A stretch of DNA of 39,856 nucleotides from Coriobacteriaceae bacterium AM48-5 (GCA_027669525.1 JAQEDJ010000020.1:1-39856); one strand, 5' to 3'. Numbered from the stretch's first letter, positions 1-10,800 are shown. The notes: generated from the sequence alone by a model not told the origin. A program made the numbers and translations.

Positions 1-52
1 CGCCCGCGCGGGCCGCAGGGCATGGGGATGATCCTGCGTCCCCGCGCGGGCG
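1..52. terminator. GC-rich hairpin upstream of the rhamnose gene
   Basis: The first 12 bases (CGCCCGCGCGGG) are the exact reverse complement of positions 41-52, and inside them CGCAGG (14-19) pairs with CCTGCG (33-38). No T-run follows, so it is either a factor-assisted terminator of an upstream gene outside the window or a structured 5' leader of the gene starting at 94. Confidence 0.45.
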
Positions 53-93
53 CCCCCGGGTTATCCAACCTCTTCGATAGGAGCTTTTCCCAT

Positions 94-1568
94 ATGGCAG
101 ACATCGCATTCGAGAAGGACCTCTCCGTCGCCGAGACCGGCATAGAGGGCCTGATGGTCGTCGACCTCGCCGTCCACGGCGACTCGCGCGGCTGGTTCAA
201 GGAGAACTGGCAGCGCGCCAAGATGTGCGCCCTGGGCATCCCGGACCTCCGCGTCGTCCAGAACAACGTCTCCTACAACGAGAAGAGGGGCGTCACCCGC
301 GGCATCCACGCCGAGCCCTGGGACAAGTTCATCTCCGTGGCCCGCGGCTCGGTCTTCGGCGCCTGGGTGGACCTGCGCGAGGGCAGTGAGACCTTCGGCA
401 AGGTGTTCACGACCGTCCTGGACCCCTCCAAGGCCATCTACGTCCCGCGCGGCGTTGGCAACTCCTTCCAGGCCCTGGAGGACGGCACCGCCTACACCTA
501 CCTGGTGGACGCCCACTGGTCGCTCGAGCTCAAGAGGACCTACACGTTCGTGAACCTCGCCGATCCCGAGCTCGCCATCGAGTGGCCCATCCCGCTGGAG
601 GAGGCCACCGTATCCGAGGCCGACCTCAACCACCCGATGCTCAGGGACGTCGTCCCGATGGCGCCGAAACGCACGCTCGTCACCGGCTGCAACGGCCAGC
701 TGGGCCATGCGGTGCGCGCGCTCGCCGAGGGGCGCGGCATCGCCAAGGACTTCGACTTCTGCGACATCGACACCTTCGACATGTCCGACCCGGAGGCATA
801 CGCACAGTACGACTGGTCGCTCTACGGCACCGTGATCAACTGCGGCGCCTACACGGCCGTGGACAGGGCCGAGACCCCCGAGGGCCGCGTGACCGCCTGG
901 AAGGCCAACGCGACGGGGCCCGCGCTGCTCGCCCGCACCTGCGCCGGGCACGGGATCACGCTCGTCCACGTGTCCTCCGACTACGTCTTCGACGGCACGG
1001 CCGAGGTGCACACCGAGGACGAGCCGTTCTCCCCGCTGTCCGTCTACGGCCAGACCAAGGCCGCCGGCGACATCGCCGTGGCGGGGTGCCGCGCCACTAC
1101 ATCATGCGCAGCTCCTGGGTCATCGGCGAGGGCCACAACTTCGTCAAGACCATGATGGCGCTCTCCGACCGCGTCGCCGACCCCGAGGACGGGCTTGCGC
1201 AGGTCACCGTCGTCGACGACCAGCTGGGCCGCCTGACCTTTACGCGCGACATGGCCGAGGCCATCTTCCACGTGCTGGACGCGAAGGCCCCCTACGGCAC
1301 CTACGACTGCACCGGCTCCGGCGCCGTCAAGTCATGGGCCGATATCGCCCGCGCCGTCTTCGAGGCCGCCAACGGTAACGGCGACAGGGTCGTGCCAGTA
1401 TCGACCGCCGACTACTACGCGAGTGCCGAGGGCCCCATCGCCCCGCGCCCGGTCCACTCCGCGCTCGACCTGTCCAGGCTCGAGTCGGTCGGGTTCCACA
1501 TGCCCGACTGGGAGGAAGGGCTTTCCTGCTATTTGAATCAAATCGAAGATTGGAGTGCCCGTGGTTAA
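94..1568 (+). CDS. Bifunctional dTDP-4-dehydrorhamnose 3,5-epimerase / dTDP-4-dehydrorhamnose reductase (RmlC-RmlD fusion), one frameshift
   Basis: Predicted to carry out the last two steps of dTDP-L-rhamnose synthesis in the cytoplasm. Residues about 1-185 form the RmlC cupin part (RGIHAEPWDKF carries the family's RGxH). From about residue 195 an RmlD-type SDR follows (TLVTGCNGQLGHAV nucleotide loop, HVSSDYVFDG, and YGQTK holding the catalytic Tyr and Lys). Corrected length is about 491 aa, normal for an RmlC plus an RmlD. ATG at 94 is chosen because AGGAG lies at 79-83, ten bases upstream. The frame breaks near 1089, where TGCCGC should read TGCCCGC; restoring one C joins both halves cleanly. 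The stop overlaps the next gene, so it heads a polysaccharide operon needing activated rhamnose. Such fusions are, as I recall, common in bifidobacteria and coriobacteria. Confidence 0.88.
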
Positions 1569-2658
1569 AGTACTTCAGGTTACCTCGAAACTGTTCAGGG
1601 GTGGCGCGGAGGCATTCATCATGAACGTCTACCGCAATATCTGCCGCACTCAGGTGCAGTTCGACTTTCTCGTCTTCCACACCCCCCGCGAATACTACGA
1701 GGATGAGGTCGAGAGCCTTGGCGGGCATGTGTACCACGTGCCCATCATGGAGGGCGCGAACCTGCTGCGCCGCAAGCGGATGTTGGACGCCTTCTTTGAC
1801 GAGCATCACGACTACGCCGCCGTGCACTGCCATATGGCTGCGCTCGGGCGCGACGTCCTGCGCTCGGCGGGCGAGCACGGCGTCGGGCGACTATTCTCAC
1901 ACTCGCACATCGCCGATTTCGAGCGCACCCCGCGCAATATCGTGAAGCAGGCTTTCCAGAAGGGTTTCGGCGAGTATGCGACCAAGCGGCTGGCCTGTTC
2001 GAGGACCGCGGGGGAGTTCATGTATCCAGGCAAAGATTTTGAGGTAGTGAACAACGGCATCGACGTGGCGCGGTTCGCCTTCGACGCCGCACGAAGGGAC
2101 GCTTTCAGGGGTTCGTACGGGTTTTCGGAGGAAGACATCCTGGTTGGCCATGTCGGACGCTTCGAACTGATGAAGAATCATGCCTTCCTCATCGATGCTT
2201 TTGCCGCCCTCGCCCGTATTGACGAGCATGCGTTTCTCGTCCTTGCGGGGGACGGCTCACTGCGCGAGAACGTCGAGAGGAGGGCAGGTGATCTCGGGCT
2301 TTCCGAGCGCGTGTGCTTCTTAGGACTGCTCGACGATATGCCCTCGTTCTACGATGGGGTTGATTGCTTCGCCATGCCTTCGTTGTCTGAGGGACTGCCG
2401 TTTTCGGCGGTGGAGGCGCAGTGCTCCGGGTTGCCGTGCGTGCTTTCGGACAGGATTACCGACGAGGTGGCCATTACCGACTTGGTGGAGTATCTGCCGC
2501 TGGAGGCGGGGGCCGAGGCCTGGGCCGACTGCATTGAGCGCGCGCTTGGATACTCGAGCGGTATGCGCAAGGGCTACGCGGGAGTCGTGGCGGATGAGGG
2601 GTTTGATATTCACGGGACTGTCGCGCAGCTTGCTGCGCTATACATGGGACGGGGGTAG
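1561..2658 (+). CDS. Glycosyltransferase family 4 (GT-B fold), EpsF-like
   Basis: An intact ORF of about 365 aa. It begins KVLQVTSKLFRGGAEAFIMN, the usual GT4 N-terminus with its glycine-rich donor loop. The C-terminal half carries VGHVGRFELMKNHAFLIDAF and the E-x7-E motif in EGLPFSAVEAQCSGLPCVLS, typical of retaining GT4 enzymes that use nucleotide sugars. GTG at 1561 is preferred to the in-frame GTG at 1555 because GGAG at 1552-1555 is properly spaced from it. The gene overlaps the end of the rhamnose gene and is followed two bases later by the polymerase gene. It should add one sugar to the repeat unit on the inner face of the membrane. Donor and acceptor cannot be read from sequence. Confidence 0.88.
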   Translation: MVKVLQVTSKLFRGGAEAFIMNVYRNICRTQVQFDFLVFHTPREYYEDEVESLGGHVYHVPIMEGANLLRRKRMLDAFFDEHHDYAAVHCHMAALGRDVLRSAGEHGVGRLFSHSHIADFERTPRNIVKQAFQKGFGEYATKRLACSRTAGEFMYPGKDFEVVNNGIDVARFAFDAARRDAFRGSYGFSEEDILVGHVGRFELMKNHAFLIDAFAALARIDEHAFLVLAGDGSLRENVERRAGDLGLSERVCFLGLLDDMPSFYDGVDCFAMPSLSEGLPFSAVEAQCSGLPCVLSDRITDEVAITDLVEYLPLEAGAEAWADCIERALGYSSGMRKGYAGVVADEGFDIHGTVAQLAALYMGRG

Positions 2659-2660
2659 TT

Positions 2661-3956
2661 TTGTCTTCCGTTGCTTTAAAGGTCGGATACAGAGCGAAGG
2701 ATGCTGGACGTCCTAAGATTCTTGCGCGTGAGGCGTTTCAAGTCATCTTGCTTGTCATCCTTATCGCCTCGCCCATGCTTGATGGTTTCATCAAGGCGTT
2801 TTCGTATGCTGACGAGCTCGCCGCCATTCTTCTCGTTGGATGGGGGCTTTTTAGAAAAGACAAGATTGTGCTTAACGGAGGGGAGCGTATCGGCATTTTG
2901 GCCGTCGCTTTGCTGCTTGCGCTCGGACTTGCTTCAAACTTCGTTACAGGCTATCAGCAAAGTAAGTTTGCTATTGCCGTAGATGCGTTCACATGCTTCA
3001 AGGTTTTCGCGGCATATTATGGAGCGCTGCAGGTCGTATATGGTGAGGAGAGGATTCTTTCGCTTGCGATCGGTGTTGTGAAACTGCTTATAGCCGCCGC
3101 CCTTTTCGGCTACGCACTCCATCTTTCGGGGGTTGTGCCGATGGGGAGTGACCGACATTTCATGGGTGTGTCTTGCTATCGCTTCGTGTTCGGACATACC
3201 ACAGAGCTCGCAGCGTATTGTGTCGGCATCTCCGCTCTCTTGATGACCGATGCGAAAAAGAACAAGGTATGGATTATCCTCGACATTTTGCTCTTGCTTT
3301 CGACTATGAGGCGAAAGCCGTCGGAATCGCCTTCGTCATCGGCTTCTTTCTGGTTAGGGGGTTGGTGATGCGCGGGGACAAGAAGCCCACAGTATTCTTG
3401 TACCTGATTCTCGTAGTTGGTGTATTGTTCTTGGGCGCTGATCAGCTGCAGTTCTATTTTGGGGATACGACGTCGGCCAGGTATCTTCTTCAGTCCACTT
3501 CTATGCAGATTGCGCAGAGTTTGTTTCCCTTTGGCTCGGGTTTCGGCACGTACGCTAGCTATATGTCGGGCGAGTATTACTCGCCTCTTTATTATCTATA
3601 TGGCTTTCCGGCGTCTATGGCTTGAGCCAGATTACCACGCTTTCGTTAGCGACAGCTTCTGGCCTACGGTCATCGGGCAGTTTGGTTTTTTCGGGCTTGC
3701 GCTTTTCACCCTGCTCATCGGGACGTTCTTCTATTCGTTCATATCGAGGTCAAGGTCTCATCGGGTTCCTGTCGGTGCATACGTGATTATTCCTCTCTAT
3801 TACATGATATTGAGTACGGCTGACGCTTCCTTCTTTAATTTTTATGGGCCTTTTTACGCTATGGTGATGGCGATTGTGTCGACAGATTTTCCTTCAAAGT
3901 CAGAGAGTAGGACAGAGGGATTTAAACGCAACTACGAAATGAAAGACAACGGATGA
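2661..3956 (+). CDS. Wzy-like O-antigen/exopolysaccharide polymerase, multi-pass membrane protein, three frameshifts
   Basis: The corrected product is about 432 aa with roughly ten hydrophobic segments, the first near residues 28-48. The late periplasmic-type loop carries Tyr/Ser/Gly residues before a final helix bundle, as in Wzy polymerases, which share very little sequence. The frame is lost near 3317 (AAAGCC for AAAGGCC), 3606 (CTTTCC for CTTTTCC) and 3628 (AGCCAG for AGCCCAG); each is a one-base deletion in a short run. The start is TTG at 2661, with GGGGG at 2651-2655 as a plausible ribosome binding site. The stop TGA overlaps the next ATG. Its place between a GT and a flippase gene supports polymerisation of flipped repeat units. 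The family call rests on topology and context, not on a diagnostic motif. Confidence 0.72.
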
Positions 3957-4965
3957 ATATGGAAATCGACTTTGTAATTCCATGGGTGGATGACTCGGAT
4001 TCAGAATGGCTCTCGGAGAGGAATAGGTACGAGGGACCGTCGGATTCGGCTTCTGCTCACGGACAGGACAAGCGATATCGGGATTGGGGCCTACTTCGGT
4101 ACTTCTTTCGCAGTGTCGCTTTGAACGCACCTTGGGTCCGCAAGGTTCATTTCTTGACCTATGGGCATCTTCCTAAGTGGCTCGACACTTCGAATCCAAA
4201 ACTTCATATCGTGAAGCATGAAGATTACATCCCCCATGAGTACCTTCCCACCTTCAATTCCAACGTCATCGAACTTAACGCAAACCGAATCGAGAGTTTG
4301 GCGGAGCAGTTTGTTTTGTTCAACGATGATTTGATCGTTCTAAATCGTACAAGCGAGGACGATTATTTCCATAAGGGATTGCCGAGGGCGACCGCCGTAT
4401 TAAGTGCCGGTGGTCTCGCCCGAGGGGACGAGTTCTATGTTCCTTTTAACGTTGCGAGCGTCCTTAGCACTCATTTTGTGCCGTTGAATTGCGTCAGGAG
4501 TCATCCGCTGAAATGGCTCAGCCCCGCATATGGGACGATGGCCCTGAGAACGGTACTCATGCTTGCATTTCCATCGTTTAAGGGATTTTATGAACCGCAC
4601 CTCTGCAATTCTTTCTTGAAATCAACCTTCGATGAGGTTTGGGCTGAAGAGAAGGATGAGCTGGAGAGAACTTCCTCACATCGATTCAGGCAGGCTACCG
4701 ATATATCGAACTGGCTTATGAAAGATTGGCAGTGCGCAAAAGGCGACTTTTATCCGCGGCCCATCTCATTTGGAAAGAGTTTTAATTTAGGAATTGACTT
4801 CGATTCAACCTGGAAGAGGCTGAATCGTATCTTCGCGGGCGCAAGGGAAAGGTCGTCTGTCTCAATGACGGCGACCTCACGCCGGAGCAGTACGAGACTG
4901 CGCGGACGAGAATTCTCGCCTGCCTTGACGAACTTTTCCCCGAAAAATGTGAATTCGAGCTTTAG
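3953..4965 (+). CDS. Stealth family sugar-phosphate transferase (capsular polysaccharide phosphotransferase), one frameshift
   Basis: The protein opens with MEIDFVIPWVDDSDSEWL, the Stealth conserved region 1 (IDFVIPWVDGSD). Conserved region 2 follows in RYRDWGLLRYFFRSV, WVRKVHFLTYGHLPKWL and EQFVLFNDDLIVL. Stealth proteins move hexose-1-phosphate from a nucleotide sugar to a glycan, making phosphodiester-linked polymers such as capsule or teichoic-type chains. Corrected length is 337 aa. The frame breaks near 4837 (GCGGGC for GCGGGGC), after which the reading continues as KVVCLNDGDL and stops at 4965. Two starts, 3953 and 3959, are possible; 3953 overlaps the upstream stop as ATGA. In this operon it predicts a phosphodiester linkage in the surface polymer. 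Confidence 0.88.
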
Positions 4966-4974
4966 GGGCAGACG

Positions 4975-6107
4975 ATGCACATAATCAAAGAGGCTGCTAA
5001 GGCCCTGGTCGCAAAGCTTGGCTTCCAAACGAATAGACGTATCGTCGTCTTCGAGTCCGACGATTGGGGTGCCGTGAGGGTCCCGGATTCCGATGCACTT
5101 GCGGCATTTGAGAATCGCTTCCCCTCTTTCAGGCTCGATCACTACCAATCTTTTGACGGCTTGGAGAAGAAGGCTGACGTAAGCGCCCTCTCTTCTTTGC
5201 TGCGTGAGAATGCGGTGCGATTTCGGGCTTCCGCGCCAGTGTTCACGTTGAACTTCGCAACCGCCAACCCTGATTTCAATCGATGCGTTCCTGGTAACGC
5301 TGATGTGGCGCACTTTGGATTTGAGCCAATAGATAAAACCTACCGAACCTATGACGGAGACGAGGGAGTACTCGATTTCGTTCGGCTGGGCTGCGGTGAA
5401 ACAGCACTGCATCCGCAGCTCCACGGACGAGAGCATCTCAACGCTACGGCATGGCTCACCGATGCGGCCACCGACCTGTGGTGGAATATGCCTGTAGCTT
5501 GAGAATGGTAGGGCTGGACGATGCCTTCTACAATGGGATTGACGCTCTCAACAATGGAAACACTCTGATTGACGTGCACGGATACCTTGAAGACGCGGTC
5601 GCGATTTTCAAACGCCTTTTTGGCTTCGCCCCCAGGAGCTTCATCCCACCATGCTATGTCGCCAACAAGGAATGTGAGCTCATCGCCGCTGAGCTGGGCA
5701 TCGAGACGATCCAATCATCGCCGAAGAGGAATGTTCCGAAAGGGAACGACTCCTATTCGAGGAGGATTAATGTTTTCGGACGCTCCAACGTACCTGGGCA
5801 GTGCCGCTTAATCCGCAATGTGCAGTTCGAGCCCTCGCGTTCTATGTTTCAAGGCAAGAGCGTCGACGAGTGCGTCGACGCTGCTTTCGCCGAAATCGAG
5901 ACGGCTTTCAGGCGTAGGCAGCCAGCGGTGGTATGCACCCATCGCGTCAACTACACTTCACGCGTGGATGAGAGGCATCGTGCGTTCTCGCTCGAGGCCC
6001 TCGACGGGCTTCTGCAGGAGTTGGCGACGCGGTACCCGGACTGCGAGTTCATGACGTCCGACGAATTGGGACGGGCGATTCTTTCTGGAGGTGTTATAGA
6101 TCGATGA
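4975..6107 (+). CDS. Polysaccharide deacetylase-like protein of the surface polysaccharide cluster, one frameshift
   Basis: Corrected length is 377 aa. It has no obvious signal peptide. VVFESDDWGAVR near the N-terminus looks like the metal-binding aspartate segment of the NodB/CE4-like superfamily, and ALHPQLHGREHLN supplies the clustered histidines. A later block (FGFAPRSFIPPCYVANKECELIAAELGIETIQ) resembles the recognition loop of deacetylase-like TIM barrels. It is not a canonical NodB domain, so it could equally be a hydrolase-fold protein of other function. The frame is lost near 5483 (TGGTGGAA for TGGTGGGAA). ATG 4975 follows AGGGGC at 4964-4969. Its last codon overlaps the next ATG. Likely role is trimming an acyl group from a precursor sugar in the cytoplasm, inferred from fold and context. 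Confidence 0.62.
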
Positions 6108-7302
6108 CTTGTGAAAGACACATCGACTTCCCCAAGGGGTGGCGTATTCTGGTCGTAGGCGGCGATCACCACAACACCCTGGCGAGTCTGAGGAGCCTCG
6201 GAAGAGATGGGGTCCCGTTCGACTTGCTTCTTCATTCGGGTATGAAAAGCGCCGACGGGCTCATGGTACCGTCCTCGAAGTATTGTCCCAAGAACTTCGA
6301 GCTTGTCGATAACAGCGTAGAGGCCATCTCGGAAGGTTATCGGTCCTGGCTTACAGACAAAGACCCAAGATTGTGCATCGTTCTCGCCAGCTCGGATCTT
6401 TCCGCCTACGTCGCCGACCGCGAGCTTGCCCCGAAAGGCATCGTCACGTATTCGTTTTCAGGCGAGCCCGGCAGGGTTGCGGGATTGATGGACAAGTACG
6501 AGCAGTATGTTTGGGCGCAAGCGCACGGCGTGCCCATGGCGCGTTCGGTCATCGTTACGAGTCGTGATCACGCGGCGGCCGGGCTCAGCTTTCCCCTCAT
6601 ATTGAAGCCGCTCGTGAGCGCGTTCGGCGAGAAGACCGACATCGCGATTGTGGACTCCCCGGATTCCTACGCCGCTGCCGTCACCCGCCTATTCGCGGAC
6701 GGCTACGAGCGACTCTTGGTCCAGGAGGTCGTGGACTTCGACTACGAGGCCGTGGCCTCGGGCTGCATCTTCCTGTCGGATGGAAAGGAATCGCACATAA
6801 CGCTGCGAAAAGAGCTCACGTTCCCAAGGAAGGCCGGCAACGTCGCCATCGGGTGTTCCGAGGCGGCTCCCGAGATGGAAAAGCTCCTCGAAAAAGTAAT
6901 CGGCGAGCTCTCGAGCGAGGGCTTCAGGGGCATGTTCGACATCGAGGTCTTCGCCACCAGGGATGGGGCGGTCCTAAACGAGATCAACTTCAGGCAGAGC
7001 GGGAACATGTTCGCCTGTCTCGACGGCGGTATGTCACTGCCGCTTCTTTGGGCCCTCGACGCGGCGGGGGAGGAGATTCGCCCTCCCGAGCCATTCGGTG
7101 GGCGGTTGAGGATTGTCGCCGAGCCACAACTGGTCTCGGGTGTTACCCACAGGCAGATAGCGTCGGCGCAGCGATTGCCGCCATGGCGGGGGCAGATAGC
7201 TTCGCCTTGCGCGCGAAAGACGACAAGGCGCCGTCTCGGCGGTTTTTCCTCGGTGGCTTCGCGGCCAAGCTTTCCAAGGCGCTACGCAAGAAGGGGCGTT
7301 GA
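6104..7302 (+). CDS. ATP-grasp ligase of the polysaccharide cluster, one frameshift
   Basis: About 399 aa after correction. The N-terminus (WRILVVGGDHHNTLASLRSL) is a Rossmann-like pre-ATP-grasp domain. The middle holds FPLILKPLVSAFGEK (ATP-binding Lys), LVQEVVDFDYE, and the metal-binding end FDIEVFATRDGAVLNEINFR, in which the Glu and Asn match the ATP-grasp magnesium site. ATP-grasp enzymes join a carboxylate to an amine or similar nucleophile through an acyl-phosphate. A ligase among Wzy, Stealth and Wzx genes suggests amide decoration of the glycan, for example with an amino acid; the substrate is unknown. The frame is lost near 7150; the corrected C-terminus is basic (SKALRKKGR). ATG 6104 overlaps the upstream stop and follows GGAGGTG at 6087-6093. 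Confidence 0.78.
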
Positions 7303-8620
7303 TGGTCGGTAGGGTGAAATCGCTGCTGGGCCGGCTCAAAGGCAACGAGTTTTGGCTGAAGCTCGCCAAGAACGTCTCTACGATTGTGGTGGGGCAGGGG
7401 GGCGCCTCTGCGCTCAACATGGTCACGACGTTCTTGTCCGCCGGGTTCCTCGGGGCCGCAGGCTACGGTTCATTGATGATCGGCCAGACGTTCATGCAGG
7501 CCGTGGACGCGTTCCTCAACTTCCAGTCTTGGCAGGGAGTGATTCGCTATGGGTCGATTTGCCAGGAGCGAAGGGACGACGCCGGACTCGCCGCGACCAT
7601 AAAGGCTGGTTTCTTCGTCGACATCGCCTCCGCCCTCATGGGGTGCGCGGTCGCTTTCGCGATTGTTCCGCTCGTCTCAAGCTTGCTCGGGTGGGATGAC
7701 GTCTCCACGCTCGCCGCGACGATATTCTGCTTCGAGATTGCTGTGCATGTCGAGGGCACGCCGACCGGAGTGCTGAGCTTTTTGACAAGTTCAAATATGT
7801 CGCCATCCATGCGGTCGCAGTGGCGGCGCTGAAGCTCGTCCTCGCCGCGGCAGTGTTCTACGCTGTTGGCCCGAATGTCGCTGCGATTGCGTTTGCCTAC
7901 TGCGCGGCGGACGTCCTAAAGAGTGTGTCGTTGTTCGCTATCGCGCTCTTCGTTGTCGGTAAGCATGTCGGCCTGAAGGGCGTGGCTGCTGCCAGGAGGC
8001 GCGACCTCCCTGAGGGCTTCTTCTCTTTCACAATGTGGTCGAACCTGGCTGCGACCGCCGACGCGCCAATCCAGTACTTCGACGTATTCTTCCTATCCAT
8101 GCTTTCCAGCGAGGTTGTTGGTGTGTTCAAGTTCTTCAAGCAGCTGCTCTCGGCTTTCACCCTACTCTCGACGCCGGTGCAGCAGGCAATCATGCCTCAG
8201 CTCGCAGAGCTGATAGCCAAGGGGCAGGACGACCAGGCTTTTGTCGTTGTGAAGAAAATCGAGCGCATGGTCTTCAAGGTCGTTGCGCCTTGCGCGGCCT
8301 TGGCAATCATTGCGGTTCCGCCCGCTCTCTCGTTTTTCATGGATCCAGTCTACGGAGGCTACTGGCACTTGTTCGCCACCCTTGCGGCGCTGACTGTCGT
8401 TAGCATCACCTTCTCGGCGCTACACCCATGCTTTACAGCCTACGGGCTGTCGAAGCAGTCTGCGGGGATAACGCTTCTGGCCAACGTAATCTACCTCATC
8501 GCCTGCTACCTTCTTCTGGGCGCTATCGACATCATGGCGATTCCGCTGGCCATGGGCGTCCAGTATGCATTGACGATCGGCCTTAAATCCTTGTTTATCA
8601 AGAAGATCGTTCTTGCCTAG
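7302..8620 (+). CDS. Wzx-like oligosaccharide flippase (polysaccharide transport family), one frameshift
   Basis: The corrected protein is 439 aa with about twelve hydrophobic segments and no soluble domain, the size and layout of PST/MOP-family flippases. The N-terminal stretch NVSTIVVGQGGASALNMVTTF is typical of the family's first helix. It should move the lipid-linked repeat unit across the membrane to the Wzy-like protein. ATG 7302 overlaps the upstream TGA; a TTG one codon earlier is less likely. The frame breaks near 7777, where GAGCTTTTT should read GAGGCTTTTT, giving LFDKFKYVAIHAV across the join. It is the last gene of the cluster and is followed by a hairpin terminator at 8658. Confidence 0.83.
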
Positions 8621-8657
8621 ACCTTTGGCCCGTCGATGAAAGATGCAATTCTCCTTG

Positions 8658-8694
8658 AAGGCTCGGCGCAGCTCATACGCGTCGAGCCTTTTCT
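8658..8694 (+). terminator. Rho-independent terminator after the flippase gene
   Basis: AAGGCTCG (8658-8665) pairs with CGAGCCTT (8683-8690), followed by TTCT. It closes the + strand polysaccharide operon and abuts the stop codon (8693-8695) of the convergent - strand gene. Confidence 0.65.
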
Positions 8695-10620
8695 AGCGGC
8701 TTTCTAGCACCCACTTCTGCGCCGTAGTGCCGTTTGACCGGTACAGCTGGACGTTGGTCCCGGGGGCGGACTTGCCGCCCGCGGCGTCGAGCACGCACGA
8801 GGGGTTCTTCGCCGAGGCGATTGTCACGGTGCCGTCCGCGTTGTCGGAGATTGCCAGCGCTGGGCGCCGTCCCGTTGCGCGTGAATTGCTGGACGTTGCC
8901 CCGGGCCGGGCCGAGCCGCCCTGGACGTCGAGCGCCAGCCCCGATTTCGCGTTGGTTATCTCGTAAGCACCGGCATGCGCGTCGTATCGGAAGCGAAGTA
9001 CCTGGGCGGAGGTCCCGTTCGTCGACCAGAGCTGGACGTTTGCGCCGGGGTCGAGCGAGCCTGATGCCACGTCGAGCGAGGCATCGCCGGGCAGGGCGCT
9101 TTTGACGGTGAAGTAGCCGTCGAATTCGGTTGGTTTTGGAATGGGTTTTGTCTCGGGATACTCAGCCTCGAAGTCGAACTTCGCTGACCACTGGTAGCTC
9201 GAGGCCGTCGTGACATTAGACGTCACCGTGAGTGTTACGCCGTTGGAGGCCACGCTCCATTCCCTCTGGTTCATATCGTACGCAACGAGCGCGTTTTGTA
9301 TTCCCGAGATGCTCGGCGGGAAGGTTCCGTTGTCAGCATCTATGGAAAAGCTCTCTTCCTTGGCATCCAAGTGCTGCTGAATGCGGTCGGCATACTTCTC
9401 GGCCCATTCATTGGCCTTGCCGTTTCGCACAAAGTAATTGTTGGACAGATCGGTCGAGCGGTAGGCGTAGTCATCCTTTTGGTAGTTTGCCGTGTGGTCG
9501 GAGTGGGCGATTGCCATGAGCTCGTCGGTCAGGCCAAAGTACAGATGGCGCTGGTCCAGGTCTCCGTACCAGTTGTCGCTGGTGTCGTCCCAGGTTAGGT
9601 CCATCTGGCACCATTTGCCGTCGATCTTTACGGCGTTCCAGGTGTGGCCGTTGCCGGTGATGCGGCCGTTGGCGATGCCCGCGGTGTCAAGGAGCTTGGA
9701 GTAGATGCGCTGGTAGCTCTCGCAGGTGCCCTGGTGGCGCGTGAGGCCGCTTTCGGCCGAGCACCAGTTAAGGCTGTGGTCGTACTCCAGCTGGTCGAGC
9801 GTCCAGTCGTGGAGCCACAGCGCCATGTCATATTCCGAGCCGTCTGTCTGTTGCCTGCATAGGTCCACGGCGTTGTTGACGATCTGCGTGACGCTCGGGC
9901 GGGCGGCGTCGTTTACGGTCACCTCCGCCGTGGTGCGCAGGTAGTAGATCCCCTTGTCGTTTTGGGGGTCGTTTATGTCGTTGTCCATAAAGTAGAAGTA
10001 GATGCGGTACGTGCCCGATGCCGTGAAGTCGAAGGTAAAGTCGTGGCCCGCGGTGCCCAGGCTGTGGTAGCTGGCCCATGCCGGGCGCGACGGGTCGCAG
10101 ACGCTTTCCTGGCTGCCGCCGTCCCAATAGGTGGGCACGTCCATGCGCGCCTTGACCTGGGACGAGCCGTTGGTTTGGGTTACGTGGAAGGTCGTCGCGG
10201 TGCCCGCGGGGGCGTCGTTCCACGAGACGGTGAGGTGACGCCGTTTTGGGTTGCCGTGGCGGAGTGGGCGTAGGTGGTTTGTGCCGTGGTGGAGATGGCC
10301 TCGGGCTTGCCGTTGGTTTGGGCACGGAGGGATGGGGTGGGGGTGCCGGTTGCGGCGGTGGTGCCGTCAGCGCTTTCCGTGTTGACTGCGCTGGTGCCGG
10401 TGGATGTTGCGGTGCTGTCCTCTACGGTATCTGCTGTCGCATTCGTGTCGGTGCCGTCTTCAGCTTTGGCTGTGTCGCTGCTCGTGGCGTCGGCTTGCGC
10501 CTGCTGCCCGGCTGTTGCCTGTGGCTGGATGGCTTCCGCGATGGCTGCCATGGGCATCGTCGAGCTGACCATGGACGTGCACGCGATCGCGCAGAGCAGG
10601 TAGTAAAGGGGTCGTTTCAT
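8693..10620 (-). CDS. Secreted transglutaminase-like cysteine protein with C-terminal ricin-type lectin domain, frameshifts
   Basis: About 643 aa after correction. Start is ATG at 10620, with a basic then hydrophobic signal peptide (residues 1-30, MKRPLYYLLCAIACTSM...). A Thr/Ser/Ala-rich linker of about 110 residues follows, then an Ig-like stretch, a transglutaminase core and a lectin tail. The catalytic triad is visible: Cys in HQGTCESYQ (near 9723), His in GNGHTWNAV (near 9643) and Asp in WCQMDLTWDD (near 9600). The tail contains ricin-type repeats ending in a QxW motif (AQKW at the C-terminus). One frame break lies near 10234 (GAGGTGACG for GAGGGTGACG). Three further deletions near 8852, 8864 and 8898 cancel out but garble one repeat; repaired, it reads GTAAQRW. 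Likely an exported cell-wall or host-glycan-binding protein. It might cross-link or cleave peptides; which is not visible. Confidence 0.8.
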
Positions 10621-10800
10621 AGCGGAGCCTCTCGGTGAGCAGCCAATAGGGTCCGAAGGCAGCTCCAGGCCAGCACTCCGCACATATTTTGTTGGGGATT
10701 ATTTTACGGGAACCCCAGTCAACATCAGCGAACTTTCTGGGGAATGTTGGGGAGGGGAGGGGATGCCATAGGAGACGGCTTTGTGGGCGGAACAGCTTTA

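Noticed and set aside
61..1011. Long open frame on the - strand across the rhamnose gene
   Set aside because: High GC keeps opposite-strand frames open. The sense frame has RmlC and RmlD motifs; this one has none.
94..8620. Reading the split ORFs of the polysaccharide cluster as true pseudogenes
   Set aside because: Breaks of the same kind hit leuS, guaB, nusA and infB at similar density and are fixed by one base each, so decay of this cluster is not supported.
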